A DNA stretch of 64,000 nucleotides, from the NCBI RefSeq assembly GCF_905397285.1, contig NZ_CAJPUX010000005.1:248001-312000 (forward strand), read 5' to 3'. Within the stretch, counting starts at the first letter, position 1, and the number at the start of each line of letters is the position of its first letter. The stretch is from Cupriavidus plantarum. Lineage in GTDB: Bacteria > Pseudomonadota > Gammaproteobacteria > Burkholderiales > Burkholderiaceae. A model generated the notes under the pieces. It searched no databases and was not told the origin of the DNA. It saw nothing but the letters and a program-made list of their open reading frames with translations. A program made the position numbers and the translations under genes. Positions 12,401-19,904 of this stretch are shown here, piece by piece.

Positions 12401-12542
12401 GCACCTGCACGTTCGTCACGTCGGGGAACGCGTCGACCGACAGCTTGCCGGCGGCGCGCAACCCGAAGAAGAACAACACGATCGCGATCACGCACACCAC
12501 CAGCCGCTGCTTGATGGCGGCTTCTACCAGGGATGTCATCAT
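9426..12542 (-). CDS. czcA: CzcA/CusA-type heavy-metal RND efflux pump
   Basis: A 1038-residue inner-membrane RND transporter of the heavy-metal efflux group, which exports metal cations from periplasm or cytoplasm through the MFP and outer-membrane partners using proton influx. Visible features: first membrane helix (LVVCVIAIVLFFFG), periplasmic porter motifs (FPDVTNVQVQI, TEATGRSPEEVERFV), and a TM4 motif GLMVDGSVVVVEN near residues 405-420. That motif lacks the DFG of classical CzcA, and CusA-type proteins as I recall them read VDAAIVMIEN. It therefore points to another HME subgroup, so the metal is left open. Last gene of the C-B-A operon; 6 bp separate it from czcB. Confidence 0.93.
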   Translation of the reverse strand: MMTSLVEAAIKQRLVVCVIAIVLFFFGLRAAGKLSVDAFPDVTNVQVQIATEATGRSPEEVERFVTVPIEMAMTGLPGLEEMRSLNKAGLSLITLVFTEKTDVYFARQLVMERLIEVGGRMPSGVTPVLGPVSTGLGEVYQYTLDRADDGDKELSQEELAERRIVQDWVVRPLLRSIPGIAEINSQGGYVRQYQALVNPDRMRHYQITLQQVYQALANNNANSGGGVLPHYAEQYLIRGVGLARGVEDIQSIVMKEVNGTPVYLRDVAEVTIGHEVRQGALIKNGQTESVGGIVMMMRGGNAKEVVSRVKKRVAEINNNGMLPGKLQIVPYYDRSELVDSALWTVTKVLMEGVVLVVIILFLFLGDVRSSLIVLATLVLTPLLTFMVMNRMGLSANLMSLGGLAIAIGLMVDGSVVVVENAFERLGHQKDSGLTKTEILVGAVKEVATPVIVGVGIIILVFLPLMTLSGMEGKMFAPLAITISIALAISLFLSLTLSPVLSSYLLKGGVDHETKIIAVMKRGYLRMLHWALTNSKKTVIGAVVAFFAAVAIVPMLGTSFIPEMKEGSIVPALDRVPNISLEESIKLEKQANKLVLSVPGVKGVVSGVGRGESPADPQGQNESTPIASLKDRDEWPDGWTQDDIQNAIRDKLKAIPGVQIVMAQPISDRVDEMVSGVRSDVAVKIFGDDLDKLRELAGEVARVAGGVKGSQDVRIERISGQQYLQIEIDRQAIARYGLNVSDIQDIIEIAIGGKRATDIFEGERRFAAAVRLPEEFRDNVQAIRNLLVSAPSGVQVPLQSVAKIEVTDGPAQISREMAKRRVVVMINVKDRDLGGFVAELQGATASKVKLPEGYYFEWGGQFQNMERAMGHLQIIVPLTIAAIFFLLFLLFNSLWYATLIILVLPFASIGGIIGLFVTGEYLSVPASVGFIALWGIAVLNGVVLVSYIRTLRESGMSLRNSVVRGATQRFRPVMMTATIALLGLVPFLFSTGPGSEVQRPLAVVVIGGLITSTLLTLVMVPVLYRWFDDQKPEGKDLSV

Positions 12543-12548
12543 GGCGGC

Positions 12549-13703
12549 TTATCCCTGTTCGAGGCGCTTGCGCTCGTTGTCCAGATGGAACGCGCCCTCG
12601 ACCACCACGCGGTCGCCCGGCTTCACGCCGCCGAGCACCACGCGCATGCCGTCGCTCTCGGCGCCGAGCTTCACCTTGGTCAGGCGGAACTGGTGATTGG
12701 GCATCTCCACATAGACGCCTTCGTCATTACCGTCGCGGACCACGGCGGACTCCGGCACCACCAGCTGCTCCACGGCCTTGCCGGCGATCAGCATGCTCGC
12801 GAGCATCGCGGGCTTGAGGCGGCCTTCGCGGTTATCGAGCTCGGTCCGAACGAGCACCGTGCGCGTCTGCGGGTTCACGATGCGACCGACGTAGATCAGC
12901 TTGCCCGTAATGGCGCCGTTGCCGTTGCCCAGCGAGGGCACTTCGATATCCACGCTCTGGCCTTCCGCGACCTGCGCGGCCTGCTGTTCGGGCACTTCGG
13001 CCACGACCCAGACGCGCGACAGGTCCGCCACGGTGTAGAGGGCGTCCGCGGGCTGCACGACCTGGCCCTGCGCGACGTTCCGCTCGACCACCGTGCCGCT
13101 GATGCTCGAATACACCGGCGAGTACGAGTCGATGCTGCCGCTCTTGGCCAGCGTGGCGATGGCGGCCTGCGACATGCCCAGCACGCGCAGCTGGTCGCGA
13201 TAGGCGCGCATTTCGGCGGACGCGATCGCGAACTCGCTCTCGCGGCGCTGCAGTTCGCCGCGGCCGATCACGTCGGCGGCGAACAACTGGCGGGCGCGTT
13301 CGGCGTTGCGCGATTGCAGGTCGCTCTGGGCTTCCGCCTTCAGGAACGACATCTGCACGGCGCCGAGTTCGCTGCTATGCAGCCGCGCGAGCACCTGGCC
13401 CGCCTTCACTTCCTGCCCGAGAATGGCGTAGAGGTCCGTGACGCGGCCCGTCACGCTCGCGCCGATGCGCGAGACGCGTTGCTCGTCGAAGTCGACGCGG
13501 CCGGCCACGCGCAGCATCTCCGAGAAGGGCGACGTGGCGATGGGCGCGACCTTGAGCGTGGCCAGCAGGTTCTGCTCGGGCTGGACCAGGCCCGGCGGCA
13601 GCTTGGCGGGTCCGGCTTCCGCCTCGGGCTCCCTGGAGCAGCCGCTCAGCGCAAGCACCATGACAGCGGCGGCCGTGAACGAATAAAGGAAATTGGAGCG
13701 CAT
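12549..13703 (-). CDS. czcB: CzcB-type membrane fusion lipoprotein
   Basis: A 384-residue periplasmic adaptor that joins the RND pump to the outer-membrane channel. It begins with a lipoprotein signal ending in the lipobox LSGC. Order of domains: first half of the beta barrel (AGRVDFDEQRVSRI), lipoyl/hairpin region (GQEVKAGQVLARLHSSELG...), second lipoyl half (SSISGTVVERNVAQGQVVQ) and a C-terminal membrane-proximal domain (GGVKPGDRVVVEGAFHLDNE). The ATG at 13703 lies 2 nt after the czcC stop; a TTG two codons earlier is possible. No His-rich N-terminal metal-binding extension like that of classical CzcB is seen. Confidence 0.92.
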   Translation of the reverse strand: MRSNFLYSFTAAAVMVLALSGCSREPEAEAGPAKLPPGLVQPEQNLLATLKVAPIATSPFSEMLRVAGRVDFDEQRVSRIGASVTGRVTDLYAILGQEVKAGQVLARLHSSELGAVQMSFLKAEAQSDLQSRNAERARQLFAADVIGRGELQRRESEFAIASAEMRAYRDQLRVLGMSQAAIATLAKSGSIDSYSPVYSSISGTVVERNVAQGQVVQPADALYTVADLSRVWVVAEVPEQQAAQVAEGQSVDIEVPSLGNGNGAITGKLIYVGRIVNPQTRTVLVRTELDNREGRLKPAMLASMLIAGKAVEQLVVPESAVVRDGNDEGVYVEMPNHQFRLTKVKLGAESDGMRVVLGGVKPGDRVVVEGAFHLDNERKRLEQG

Positions 13704-13705
13704 GA

Positions 13706-15055
13706 TCAATTCGGAATCTGGGACGTGGGCATGGACGACGGCATGGGGCCGGTAACGCTACCGGGCGCCGCGGACATGAGCTTTTCGATCTGGATGGCGG
13801 CCACCTGCATCTCGTACTGTGCGGCGATCAGTTCGTTGCGCGCGTTGCGCAGCACGCGCTGCGCGTCGATGAAGTCGAGGATGCCGCGCTCGCCGAAGCG
13901 GTAGGCGGCTTCCGCCACACCCAGCGCGGATTCGGCCTCGCGCACGATGCCGGACTCCAGCGCCGTGACCTGCGCCTGCGTGATCTCGTATTGACGATAG
14001 GCGGTATCGAGCTCCTGCATCAGTTCGAACTGCCGTGCTTCCAGCGCGGTCTGCGCCTGCGTCGCCTGCGCGGTAGCCTCGCCCACGGGGCCGCTGCGGC
14101 GGTCCCAGAGCGGAATGGTCATGACCAGGCCAATCTGCGTCACCTTGTTGTCGGGCTGGCGATCGGTCTGCGCGCGCACGGCGACTTCGGGCCAGCGCAG
14201 CGAGCGCTGGTAATCCACGCCCAGGCGCGCGCGCTCGAGTTCCATGCGGCGCTGCGTGAGTTCGGCGTTATTGTTCAGCATCGTCTCGTGTAGCACGCCG
14301 AGCGCCGGCACCGTGGGCGACGTGCCGAGCGTGCCCGATACATCGAACAGCGCGGGCATGCCGCCGCCCACCTGCTGGCGCAGGCCGGCCTTGGCCTGAT
14401 CCACGCGCAGCTCGGCGGTCTGCATGTTCTTCTGCGCGGTGAGGAGTTCGGTTTCCGCCTTGATCAGTTCATACCGCGGGGCCTCGCCGACCTCCACGCG
14501 CAGCCGTGCGCGCGAATGGATCTGGCGCATCATCTCGAGGTCCTGGCGCGCGGAGTTGAGTTCCGATTCGCGGCGCAGCACCTGGAAGAATGACGTCTTG
14601 ACGCGGGCCGCGAGATCCGAACGGAACCCCTGCCGCTGCGCCTGCGACGCCTCGAGCCCGCGGCCGGCCATTTCCTGGCGCAGGCTGCGTTGCTGCGGAT
14701 AGTCGAACTTCTGCACCACGGCGTAGGTCGGTGCGGCGCCGCTGGGGACATCGGACTGGCGGCCCTGCAGGCGGCCGTACATCAGCTCGACCTGCGGGTT
14801 CGGATAGGCGCCGGCGGACCGGATGGCCGCGGACGCGGCGTCCACGCCGGCCTGTGCGGCTTCCACGCCCTTGTTGGTGGACTGCGCCAGTGCCAGCACT
14901 TGCGGCAGATCGAAAATCGTGACCGATTGGGTCGTATATGCGGGTGGTGTCCGGACCGCGGCCGGCGCGGTCGCCGCCCCCGGCTGCTGTGCCCATGCGG
15001 ACGCGGCAACCAGCGACAACGACGCTGCCCAGGTCAGCGTTATCTTGTTCTTCAT
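13706..15055 (-). CDS. czcC: CzcC/TolC-type outer membrane efflux protein
   Basis: A 449-residue outer-membrane factor forming the exit channel of the efflux complex. It starts with a signal peptide (MKNKITLTWAASLSLVAASA, cleavage near AWA-QQ). The two internally repeated OEP halves are visible: VLALAQSTNKGVEAAQAGVD...AGAYPNPQVELMYG and VLHETMLNNNAELTQRRMEL...RSLRWPEVAVRAQ. First structural gene of the C-B-A set. No strong ribosome-binding site precedes the ATG at 15055; an in-frame upstream start would only add residues before the signal peptide. Confidence 0.92.
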   Translation of the reverse strand: MKNKITLTWAASLSLVAASAWAQQPGAATAPAAVRTPPAYTTQSVTIFDLPQVLALAQSTNKGVEAAQAGVDAASAAIRSAGAYPNPQVELMYGRLQGRQSDVPSGAAPTYAVVQKFDYPQQRSLRQEMAGRGLEASQAQRQGFRSDLAARVKTSFFQVLRRESELNSARQDLEMMRQIHSRARLRVEVGEAPRYELIKAETELLTAQKNMQTAELRVDQAKAGLRQQVGGGMPALFDVSGTLGTSPTVPALGVLHETMLNNNAELTQRRMELERARLGVDYQRSLRWPEVAVRAQTDRQPDNKVTQIGLVMTIPLWDRRSGPVGEATAQATQAQTALEARQFELMQELDTAYRQYEITQAQVTALESGIVREAESALGVAEAAYRFGERGILDFIDAQRVLRNARNELIAAQYEMQVAAIQIEKLMSAAPGSVTGPMPSSMPTSQIPN

Positions 15056-15176
15056 GTCGAAAGCAATCGAGCGAAACGGTTGCCCCACGCCCGCCAACGG
15101 CGGATGACGTCCCTGGATGCCTTGGCATCAGGACGAGAGCATGGCGCCATACGGGCGCTAGGGGCAAGGATGCGAC

Positions 15177-15210
15177 CCGCCGTGTCCGGGCGTTACCGGA
15201 CAGACGGCGG
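15177..15210 (-). other. Strong intercistronic hairpin upstream of czcC
   Basis: CCGCCGT-GTCCGG, a 6-nt loop, then CCGGAC-AG-ACGGCGG: 13 paired bases with a 2-nt bulge. It sits between the acidic-protein stop (15225) and the czcC start (15055). No T run follows on the minus strand, so it is not a classical terminator. It could be an mRNA processing or stability element separating expression of the first gene from czcCBA. Confidence 0.6.
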
Positions 15211-15224
15211 ATGCCGGGGAGGCA

Positions 15225-15686
15225 TCAGACGGCGGGGTCAGGCGGCCTGAGCAGGCTCGCGGGGCGGCGGGGAGCCCGGCCACCGGAAGGGGCCACGTAC
15301 GTGGCGATGGAGAATTCGACGGGAGGAACCGGCGGCAGCACGAACAGCGCGCTCGACTCCTCGATTTCATCGAGCAGGTCGAGCGGATCGAGCAGATCGG
15401 CGGACCAGATATTGCAATAGCCGGGCGGCGGCCCGTTATCGACGAAGATGTCGTCGACTTCGAGCGGGTCGTCGCCGGGCAGGATCACCTGCTCGGCGGC
15501 GTCACCATCGTCGAAGAATCCTGTCGCCGCCACCGCATCCGACTGCGCGACCGCCTGCGCGACCGACTGCGCGGCCACCTGCATGACGGCCTCCCCCGCC
15601 GGCGCGTCGGCGCGCACGTTCGCCGCTGCCGAGAACGACAGCGCGGACAGGCACAAGGCAGCCAGCAGGTAGACGACAAAACGCAT
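15225..15686 (-). CDS. Acidic secreted protein at the head of the czcCBA operon
   Basis: A 153-residue protein with a signal peptide (MRFVVYLLAALCLSALSFSA, cleavage near SAAANVRA). The mature region is strongly acidic, with clusters FFDDGDAAEQ, LPGDDPLEVDDIFVDN and LLDPLDLLDEIEESS and a single Cys in GYCNIW, then ends in a proline/arginine-rich tail. In Cupriavidus, czc operons often carry a small periplasmic protein (CzcI) before czcC. This one has the right position but I see no convincing CzcI sequence match. The acidic clusters could bind metal; that is inference only. Confidence 0.72.
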   Translation of the reverse strand: MRFVVYLLAALCLSALSFSAAANVRADAPAGEAVMQVAAQSVAQAVAQSDAVAATGFFDDGDAAEQVILPGDDPLEVDDIFVDNGPPPGYCNIWSADLLDPLDLLDEIEESSALFVLPPVPPVEFSIATYVAPSGGRAPRRPASLLRPPDPAV

Positions 15687-15847
15687 GGGGCGTTGGGGGC
15701 GTTAGGGGGGCGGACGGGTCAGGAAAGCCGGTGTGACGACAGGAAAAATGACGGCAGGCGATTTGCTGCGACACAGCATTGTAACCGAACGAAACAATGG
15801 ACCCTGCAGATTCGCAGGAGTTCCATTTACAGGTGACCCATCCTCGG

Positions 15848-16729
15848 CTACGCCTCGAATGCCTCCCGGTTGGATTGCACAAACGCCGCCACGGTTTGGG
15901 GGGACTGGCCGGTGACTTCGGCGATGACGCCGTCGACACCGGAGAAGATGCCGTTCTGGTAGTCCACGGCCGTCGCCAGGAAATGCTGGATCAGGAATTC
16001 CGGGAGGTTGTACGACTCCAGATGGGCGCGGTATTGCTCGAGGGTCGAAGGGGCGTAGGTGATCGTGCGGCCCAGCACCTTGCCGATTTCGTCGGCGATT
16101 TCCTGCTGGTTCAGTTCCACCGGCCCGAACAGCGAGTAGATGCGGCCGATATGGCCTTCCGGCTGGGTCAGGACGCTGGCGATGAAGCGCGCCTGATCTT
16201 CGGCGGCAATCGGGGCATGGCGGCCGTTGCCGTACGGCAGCGTGATCTTGCCCTCGTTCACGAGGGGGTCGCGAACCCACGGGAAGGTCAGCCATTCCGA
16301 GAAATACGTCGGGCGGATATGCACGGTCGGGACGCCCGACCAGTCGAGGACGCGCTCGGCGATCCAATGGTCGCGCGCGGCGTGGCTCTTGGAATCTTCT
16401 CGCGCGGAAATCTGCGACATTTCCACCACGACCTCCACCCCCGCGCGCCTCGCCGCGTCGGCGAAGTAGGACGTCGCCTGGATGTAGCCGGGCCGCACGG
16501 GATAGCAAAGGTAGGCGCCGGCCACGCCCTCCATGGCGTGGATCACGTCGTCATGCTCGAGCAGATCGCCCACGAAGATCTCGGCCCCCTGCTCGCGCAG
16601 CGCCTCGCTGCGCGCGTCTTCCTGATGGACGAATGCCCGCACCGCGTGGCCCTGCGCCAGCAGATGACGAATGGTATGGACGCCGGTCTTGCCCGTCGCG
16701 CCGGTGATGAGATACTTGCGTTGTGCCAT
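15848..16729 (-). CDS. NmrA-like NAD(P)-binding protein
   Basis: A 293-residue atypical short-chain dehydrogenase of the NmrA/HSCARG type. The glycine-rich motif YLITGATGKTGVHTIRHLLA opens the Rossmann fold. Further NmrA-like features are FVGDLLEHDDVIHAMEGVAG, VEMSQISAREDSKSHAARDH and HIRPTYFSEWL. Such proteins act as redox sensors or quinone reductases; no Tyr-x3-Lys catalytic pair stands out. GGAG precedes the ATG. It is 54 bp downstream of a TetR gene in the same direction, so the two probably form an operon. Confidence 0.88.
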   Translation of the reverse strand: MAQRKYLITGATGKTGVHTIRHLLAQGHAVRAFVHQEDARSEALREQGAEIFVGDLLEHDDVIHAMEGVAGAYLCYPVRPGYIQATSYFADAARRAGVEVVVEMSQISAREDSKSHAARDHWIAERVLDWSGVPTVHIRPTYFSEWLTFPWVRDPLVNEGKITLPYGNGRHAPIAAEDQARFIASVLTQPEGHIGRIYSLFGPVELNQQEIADEIGKVLGRTITYAPSTLEQYRAHLESYNLPEFLIQHFLATAVDYQNGIFSGVDGVIAEVTGQSPQTVAAFVQSNREAFEA

Positions 16730-16740
16730 GGTGTGCTCCG

Positions 16741-16764
16741 TTGTTTAGCCTGTTGTTTAGCCTG
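16741..16764. repeat. 12-bp tandem duplication between tetR and nmrA-like gene
   Basis: Two exact adjacent copies of TTGTTTAGCCTG, followed by the first three bases of a third. It lies in the 54-bp intercistronic spacer just upstream of the NmrA-like ribosome-binding site. Confidence 0.9.
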
Positions 16765-16783
16765 TTGAATGGGTCCGACCGCG

Positions 16784-17386
16784 TCAAAGGGCAGCGAGGT
16801 GCCGTTTGACATCATCCAGAAGCGCCATTGAAGCGTCCGAGTCTTCAATGACGCGTGACATCGTGATCGCGCCGATCATTGCCGCGAGCGCGAACGCCGC
16901 GGCGGATTTCGCCTCCTCCGGGGACTTGTCCGCGAGGCGCCTGGCAAGCGCATCGCGCAGATCGTCGAAGCCCCGCGCGGCCGCCTTGCGGGTCTGCGGG
17001 TCGGCGTGGGCGAGTTCGCTGCCCATTGCGGCCAGCGGGCATCCGCCGGTCGGTGTGTCGCGGTGCGCCGTCGATATGTACGCATCGATCATCGTGTACG
17101 CATCGATCATCGGCGCGACGCTGTTTGCCCTCTTCCCGCCTGTCCCTTTCTTGTCCGCCGCCGCTTCCAGCCCCGCGATGACTTCGCTCATGGCCTGCGT
17201 GCAGGCCTCCGCCACGAGTTGGTCCTTCGACGTGAAGTGCCGGTAGAAACCGCCCTGCGTGAGCCCCAGCGGCGTCATCACGTCGTTCAGCCCGGTAGCC
17301 TGAATGCCATGCAGCCGGAACGTCCGGGCAGCCTGCTCGACGATGCGCCGGCGCGTTTCCGCGGTTTCGGCTTTCGACTTCCTCAT
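16784..17386 (-). CDS. TetR/AcrR family repressor
   Basis: A 200-residue regulator. The N-terminal HTH is clear: RRRIVEQAARTFRLHGIQAT then GLTQGGFYRHFTSKDQLVAE. The ligand-binding half has GGCPLAAMGSELAHADPQTR, typical of the YcdC/TetR-C subgroup found near NmrA-like or quinone reductases. Odd feature: a six-residue direct duplication (MIDAYTMIDAYI) encoded by an 18-bp tandem repeat at 17078-17113. Probably autoregulated through the palindromes at 17413-17442 and co-transcribed with the NmrA-like gene. Confidence 0.92.
   Translation of the reverse strand: MRKSKAETAETRRRIVEQAARTFRLHGIQATGLNDVMTPLGLTQGGFYRHFTSKDQLVAEACTQAMSEVIAGLEAAADKKGTGGKRANSVAPMIDAYTMIDAYISTAHRDTPTGGCPLAAMGSELAHADPQTRKAAARGFDDLRDALARRLADKSPEEAKSAAAFALAAMIGAITMSRVIEDSDASMALLDDVKRHLAAL
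17078..17113. repeat. 18-bp tandem duplication within a tetR gene
   Basis: Two adjacent copies of an 18-bp unit starting GTACGCATCGATCATCG (last base differs). It duplicates six residues, Met-Ile-Asp-Ala-Tyr-Thr, in the regulator's ligand-binding domain while keeping the frame. Confidence 0.9.
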
Positions 17387-17412
17387 GTGCGCTCCAATGT
17401 TTGTGGTCGCTG

Positions 17413-17442
17413 ACCATCTTATTTAGATGGTAGATGCCATCT
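17413..17442. promoter_or_regulatory. Overlapping inverted repeats, likely TetR operator
   Basis: ACCATCT-N5-AGATGGT (17413-17431) is a perfect dyad. Its right arm is reused in AGATGG-N6-CCATCT (17425-17442). The pair sits 27 bp upstream of the tetR ATG, in the divergent region shared with the small secreted gene at 17528. This is a good candidate for cooperative binding of the adjacent regulator. Confidence 0.75.
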
Positions 17443-17527
17443 ATTTTTCCGTCAAGGACGATTTGCAAATGAAGCGCCGTCCGGGTCGGGCTATCATTGC
17501 CGCGCGCCTTCCCTTCTCCCTCCCCGC

Positions 17528-17887
17528 ATGACGTTCAAGCTGTTCCTGACTGCCGCCGCCCTGCTTTTGGCCCCGACTATCGCCCTCGCCCAATCCCCAT
17601 CGCCATCCCAGGGCATCGACATCACGTGCGACCCCGCCACGCGCGGCACCGCGTCGGCCGCGGAGCGGCTGATCTGCGATCACGCGCTGCTGTCGATGGG
17701 ATATCGCCGGATCTTCGCGGATCAGCAGCGGCTGCTGCGCGAGAAAAAGATCGACGGGAACGATGTCGCGGCGTTCCGGCGGCAGCGCGATGCCTGTACC
17801 ACCCTCGATTGCCTCGACGGCGTGTTCTCCGCGTGGAAGCAAAAGACGGCGGACCTCAAGAGCGGACGGAACGGCGCGCGGCCCTGA
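17528..17887 (+). CDS. Small secreted protein, LprI/DUF1311-like
   Basis: A 119-residue protein with a signal peptide (MTFKLFLTAAALLLAPTIAL, cleavage near ALA-QS). The mature region has the cysteine and charge spacing of LprI/DUF1311 lysozyme-inhibitor-like domains: ITCDPATRG, AAERLICDHALLSMGYRRIF, and RRQRDACTTLDCLDGVFSAW. Four cysteines could form two disulfides. It is divergent from the TetR gene. The role is only suggested by the family. Confidence 0.75.
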   Translation: MTFKLFLTAAALLLAPTIALAQSPSPSQGIDITCDPATRGTASAAERLICDHALLSMGYRRIFADQQRLLREKKIDGNDVAAFRRQRDACTTLDCLDGVFSAWKQKTADLKSGRNGARP

Positions 17888-18100
17888 CCGACCACGCATC
17901 TGGCGTTTTGGATACTTCGGTGACGACACGGAAACCCCACGACCGGGGGGCCGGTATCTTCGCGTCCGGCACGCTCGCCAACTATTGGCTCAACCTATGA
18001 CGGGAATTGGAAATGGGTCTTTGACCCAATAGACGCCAGCGACCATTCTTAAGCCGTGACTTACAAACACTGCGTCTTAACCACCCATCTGGAGTTGAAA

Positions 18101-18295
18101 ATGAAACGCGTACTTCTTGCTCTCGCCGGCACTGCCGCCCTCGTCTCTTCCGTTTCCGCTTTCGCCGGCCCCGACTGGACCGTGATCGAGCGTGCCCGCG
18201 CCTACGCGCATCAGCAGCAAGTGCAGCAGGTTCAGCTGCAGCACGAACTGCAGGAAGCCCGCAAGGCTTCGGGCAGCGACAACAAGGCAGGCTGA
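18101..18295 (+). CDS. Small secreted protein (64 aa)
   Basis: A 64-residue product: signal peptide MKRVLLALAGTAALVSSVSA, then a glutamine-rich helical tail (AYAHQQQVQQVQLQHELQEA). The ATG at 18101 follows CTGGAG; an upstream in-frame start would bury the signal peptide. The last 64 bp overlap the 3' end of the convergent sensor kinase gene. Burkholderiaceae carry many such small exported proteins of unknown role. Confidence 0.75.
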   Translation: MKRVLLALAGTAALVSSVSAFAGPDWTVIERARAYAHQQQVQQVQLQHELQEARKASGSDNKAG

Positions 18296-19251
18296 GCCAG
18301 AAATGGCTCCCCGTCCTTGTCACCGGACGCGTTCCCCGAGGGGTTCGACGGGTCGCGTGGCAACGCGGGTAAGGAAAACGCGACCGTGGTCCAGCCGTCG
18401 CGCGAGCGAATGGTCATTGCGCCGCCGTGCGCTTCGACCAGACGCTGGCAGATGACCAGACCCATGCCCATGCCATCGGGACGCGTCGTGAAAAACGGTT
18501 CGAAGACCCGCGACAGATGCCGCGGATCGATGCCGGCGCCATTGTCGGCAATCTCGAACCACACCGGTCCTTCGGGTTCATCCTCCGCGGACCGGTAGGC
18601 GCGTACGCGCAGATGTCCGGTGCGCATCGCCGCCTGCGGGGTATCCCCGACGGCGGGCGACGGCACCGACGACGCGACCGCCTGCAGCGCATTGGTGAGC
18701 AGATTCAGCATGACCTGCTGGATTTGCACCCGATCCGCCAGCACGTCGGGCAGCGATGGATCGATATCCACGTCCATGCGCCCGACGTGCGACAACCGCG
18801 ATAGCGGCACCAGCGGCAGGGTCTCCTCCCACGCCGACTGCAGCGACAGCGGCTCGACCTCGCGGCACGAGCGCAGGCTCAGCGCGCGCAGTCCGCGCAC
18901 CACGCGCTCGGCGCGCAGCGCTTCGTCGCGTATTCGCTCGACGCCGTCCGATACCTCCTTCAGGTTTACCGCCTCGTGCGACAGCCATCGCAGCGATGCA
19001 TCCGCATCGAGCGAGATGGCCGCCAGCGGCTGCCTCAGTTCGTGCGCGATCGATGCCGCCATCTCGCCGAGCGTGGACAGCCGGCTGACATGTGCGAGCA
19101 TGTCCTGCAGCCGCGCGAACGCGGCGCGCTGGCGTCGCACCTCGCGCCGCATCGCGCGCAACCGCATCCCCAGCACGCAGGCCACCGCGGACAGTACGAT
19201 CGCGATGCCGACCGCGGCCCAGAGCGCGACAGGGGCGTGCACGAGTGTCAT
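18232..19251 (-). CDS. Sensor histidine kinase
   Basis: A 339-residue two-component kinase. One N-terminal membrane helix (LWAAVGIAIVLSAVACVLGM) is followed by a short coiled segment, then the phosphoacceptor box SIAHELRQPLAAIS (His about residue 70). The ATPase domain has the N box NLLTNALQAV, the G1 box IADNGAGID and the G2 box DGMGMGLVICQRLVEAHGG. There is no sizeable sensory domain, so the signal is probably sensed in the membrane or through a partner. The start overlaps the response-regulator stop by 4 bp (ATGA). The last 21 codons are antisense to the small secreted gene. Confidence 0.93.
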   Translation of the reverse strand: MTLVHAPVALWAAVGIAIVLSAVACVLGMRLRAMRREVRRQRAAFARLQDMLAHVSRLSTLGEMAASIAHELRQPLAAISLDADASLRWLSHEAVNLKEVSDGVERIRDEALRAERVVRGLRALSLRSCREVEPLSLQSAWEETLPLVPLSRLSHVGRMDVDIDPSLPDVLADRVQIQQVMLNLLTNALQAVASSVPSPAVGDTPQAAMRTGHLRVRAYRSAEDEPEGPVWFEIADNGAGIDPRHLSRVFEPFFTTRPDGMGMGLVICQRLVEAHGGAMTIRSRDGWTTVAFSLPALPRDPSNPSGNASGDKDGEPFLAQPALLSLPEALRASCSSCCS

Positions 19252-19904
19252 GCGGTCAGCGCGCGCGCGCGTCGGACGGCGAGCGCGTCGGCCATCGTGA
19301 CGAGTTCGGCGAACGAATCGGCCTGCATCTTGCGCATGACCTGCCCACGGTGGATCTTGACCGTGGCCTCGGTGATCCCGATCGCGCTGGCTACCTGCTT
19401 GTTGAGCAAACCCGCGGTGGCGAGCGACATCACCTCCTGTTCGCGCGGCGACAACTGCGCGAACCGCGCCCGCAGCGCGCGCACGCGAGACTCGGCCGCG
19501 CGGCGTTTGCGATCCACGTCGAGCGCGCGATGCACCGCGTCCAGCAACTCCTGGTCGCGAAACGGCTTGGCGATGAAATCGCAGGCGCCGCCCTTCATGC
19601 CGGCCACGCCCATCGCAAAATCGGCATAGCCGGAAATGAAGATGATCGGGATCGGATGCTGGCGCTGGCGCAGCCGCGCCTGGATCTCCAGACCGCTGAT
19701 GCCCCGCAGCCGCACATCGAGCACGAGGCAGGTCGGCCCGTCCGGCGGTGTCAGCGCCAGCAGTTCCTCGGCGGAGGACAAGGTCTCGTAGCGAAGTCCG
19801 ACGGAGCGAAACAGGTTGGCGAGCGCCCTTCGCATGGCGGCATCGTCGTCCACGGCAAGGACAAATCCGTCGTTCTCTGTGTCCGAAATGGCATGAAACG
19901 TCAC
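19248..19904 (-). CDS. FixJ/NarL-type response regulator
   Basis: A 218-residue regulator. The receiver domain has VDDDAAMRRALANLF, the phosphoacceptor Asp at about residue 63 (VLDVRLRGISG) and the conserved Lys in FIAKPF. A LuxR-type HTH follows (LSPREQEVMSLATAGLLNKQ...GITEATVKIHRGQVMRKM). The start is taken as GTG at 19904, preceded by AAGGGGGTG; ATGs near it are in other frames. It is the first gene of the pair with the kinase and is divergent from the cupin operon, so that operon is one possible target. Confidence 0.92.
   Translation of the reverse strand: MTFHAISDTENDGFVLAVDDDAAMRRALANLFRSVGLRYETLSSAEELLALTPPDGPTCLVLDVRLRGISGLEIQARLRQRQHPIPIIFISGYADFAMGVAGMKGGACDFIAKPFRDQELLDAVHRALDVDRKRRAAESRVRALRARFAQLSPREQEVMSLATAGLLNKQVASAIGITEATVKIHRGQVMRKMQADSFAELVTMADALAVRRARALTA

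Noticed and set aside
9288-13904. A very long plus-strand open frame (about 1500 codons) antisense to the efflux operon
   Set aside because: Its translation is His/Arg/Gln-rich with no domain structure; it is the shadow of three well-supported minus-strand genes in GC-rich DNA.
18014-18028. Hairpin TGGGTC-TTT-GACCCA as a terminator
   Set aside because: Loop of three and no T run after it; too weak. Might be a small operator but there is no further support.
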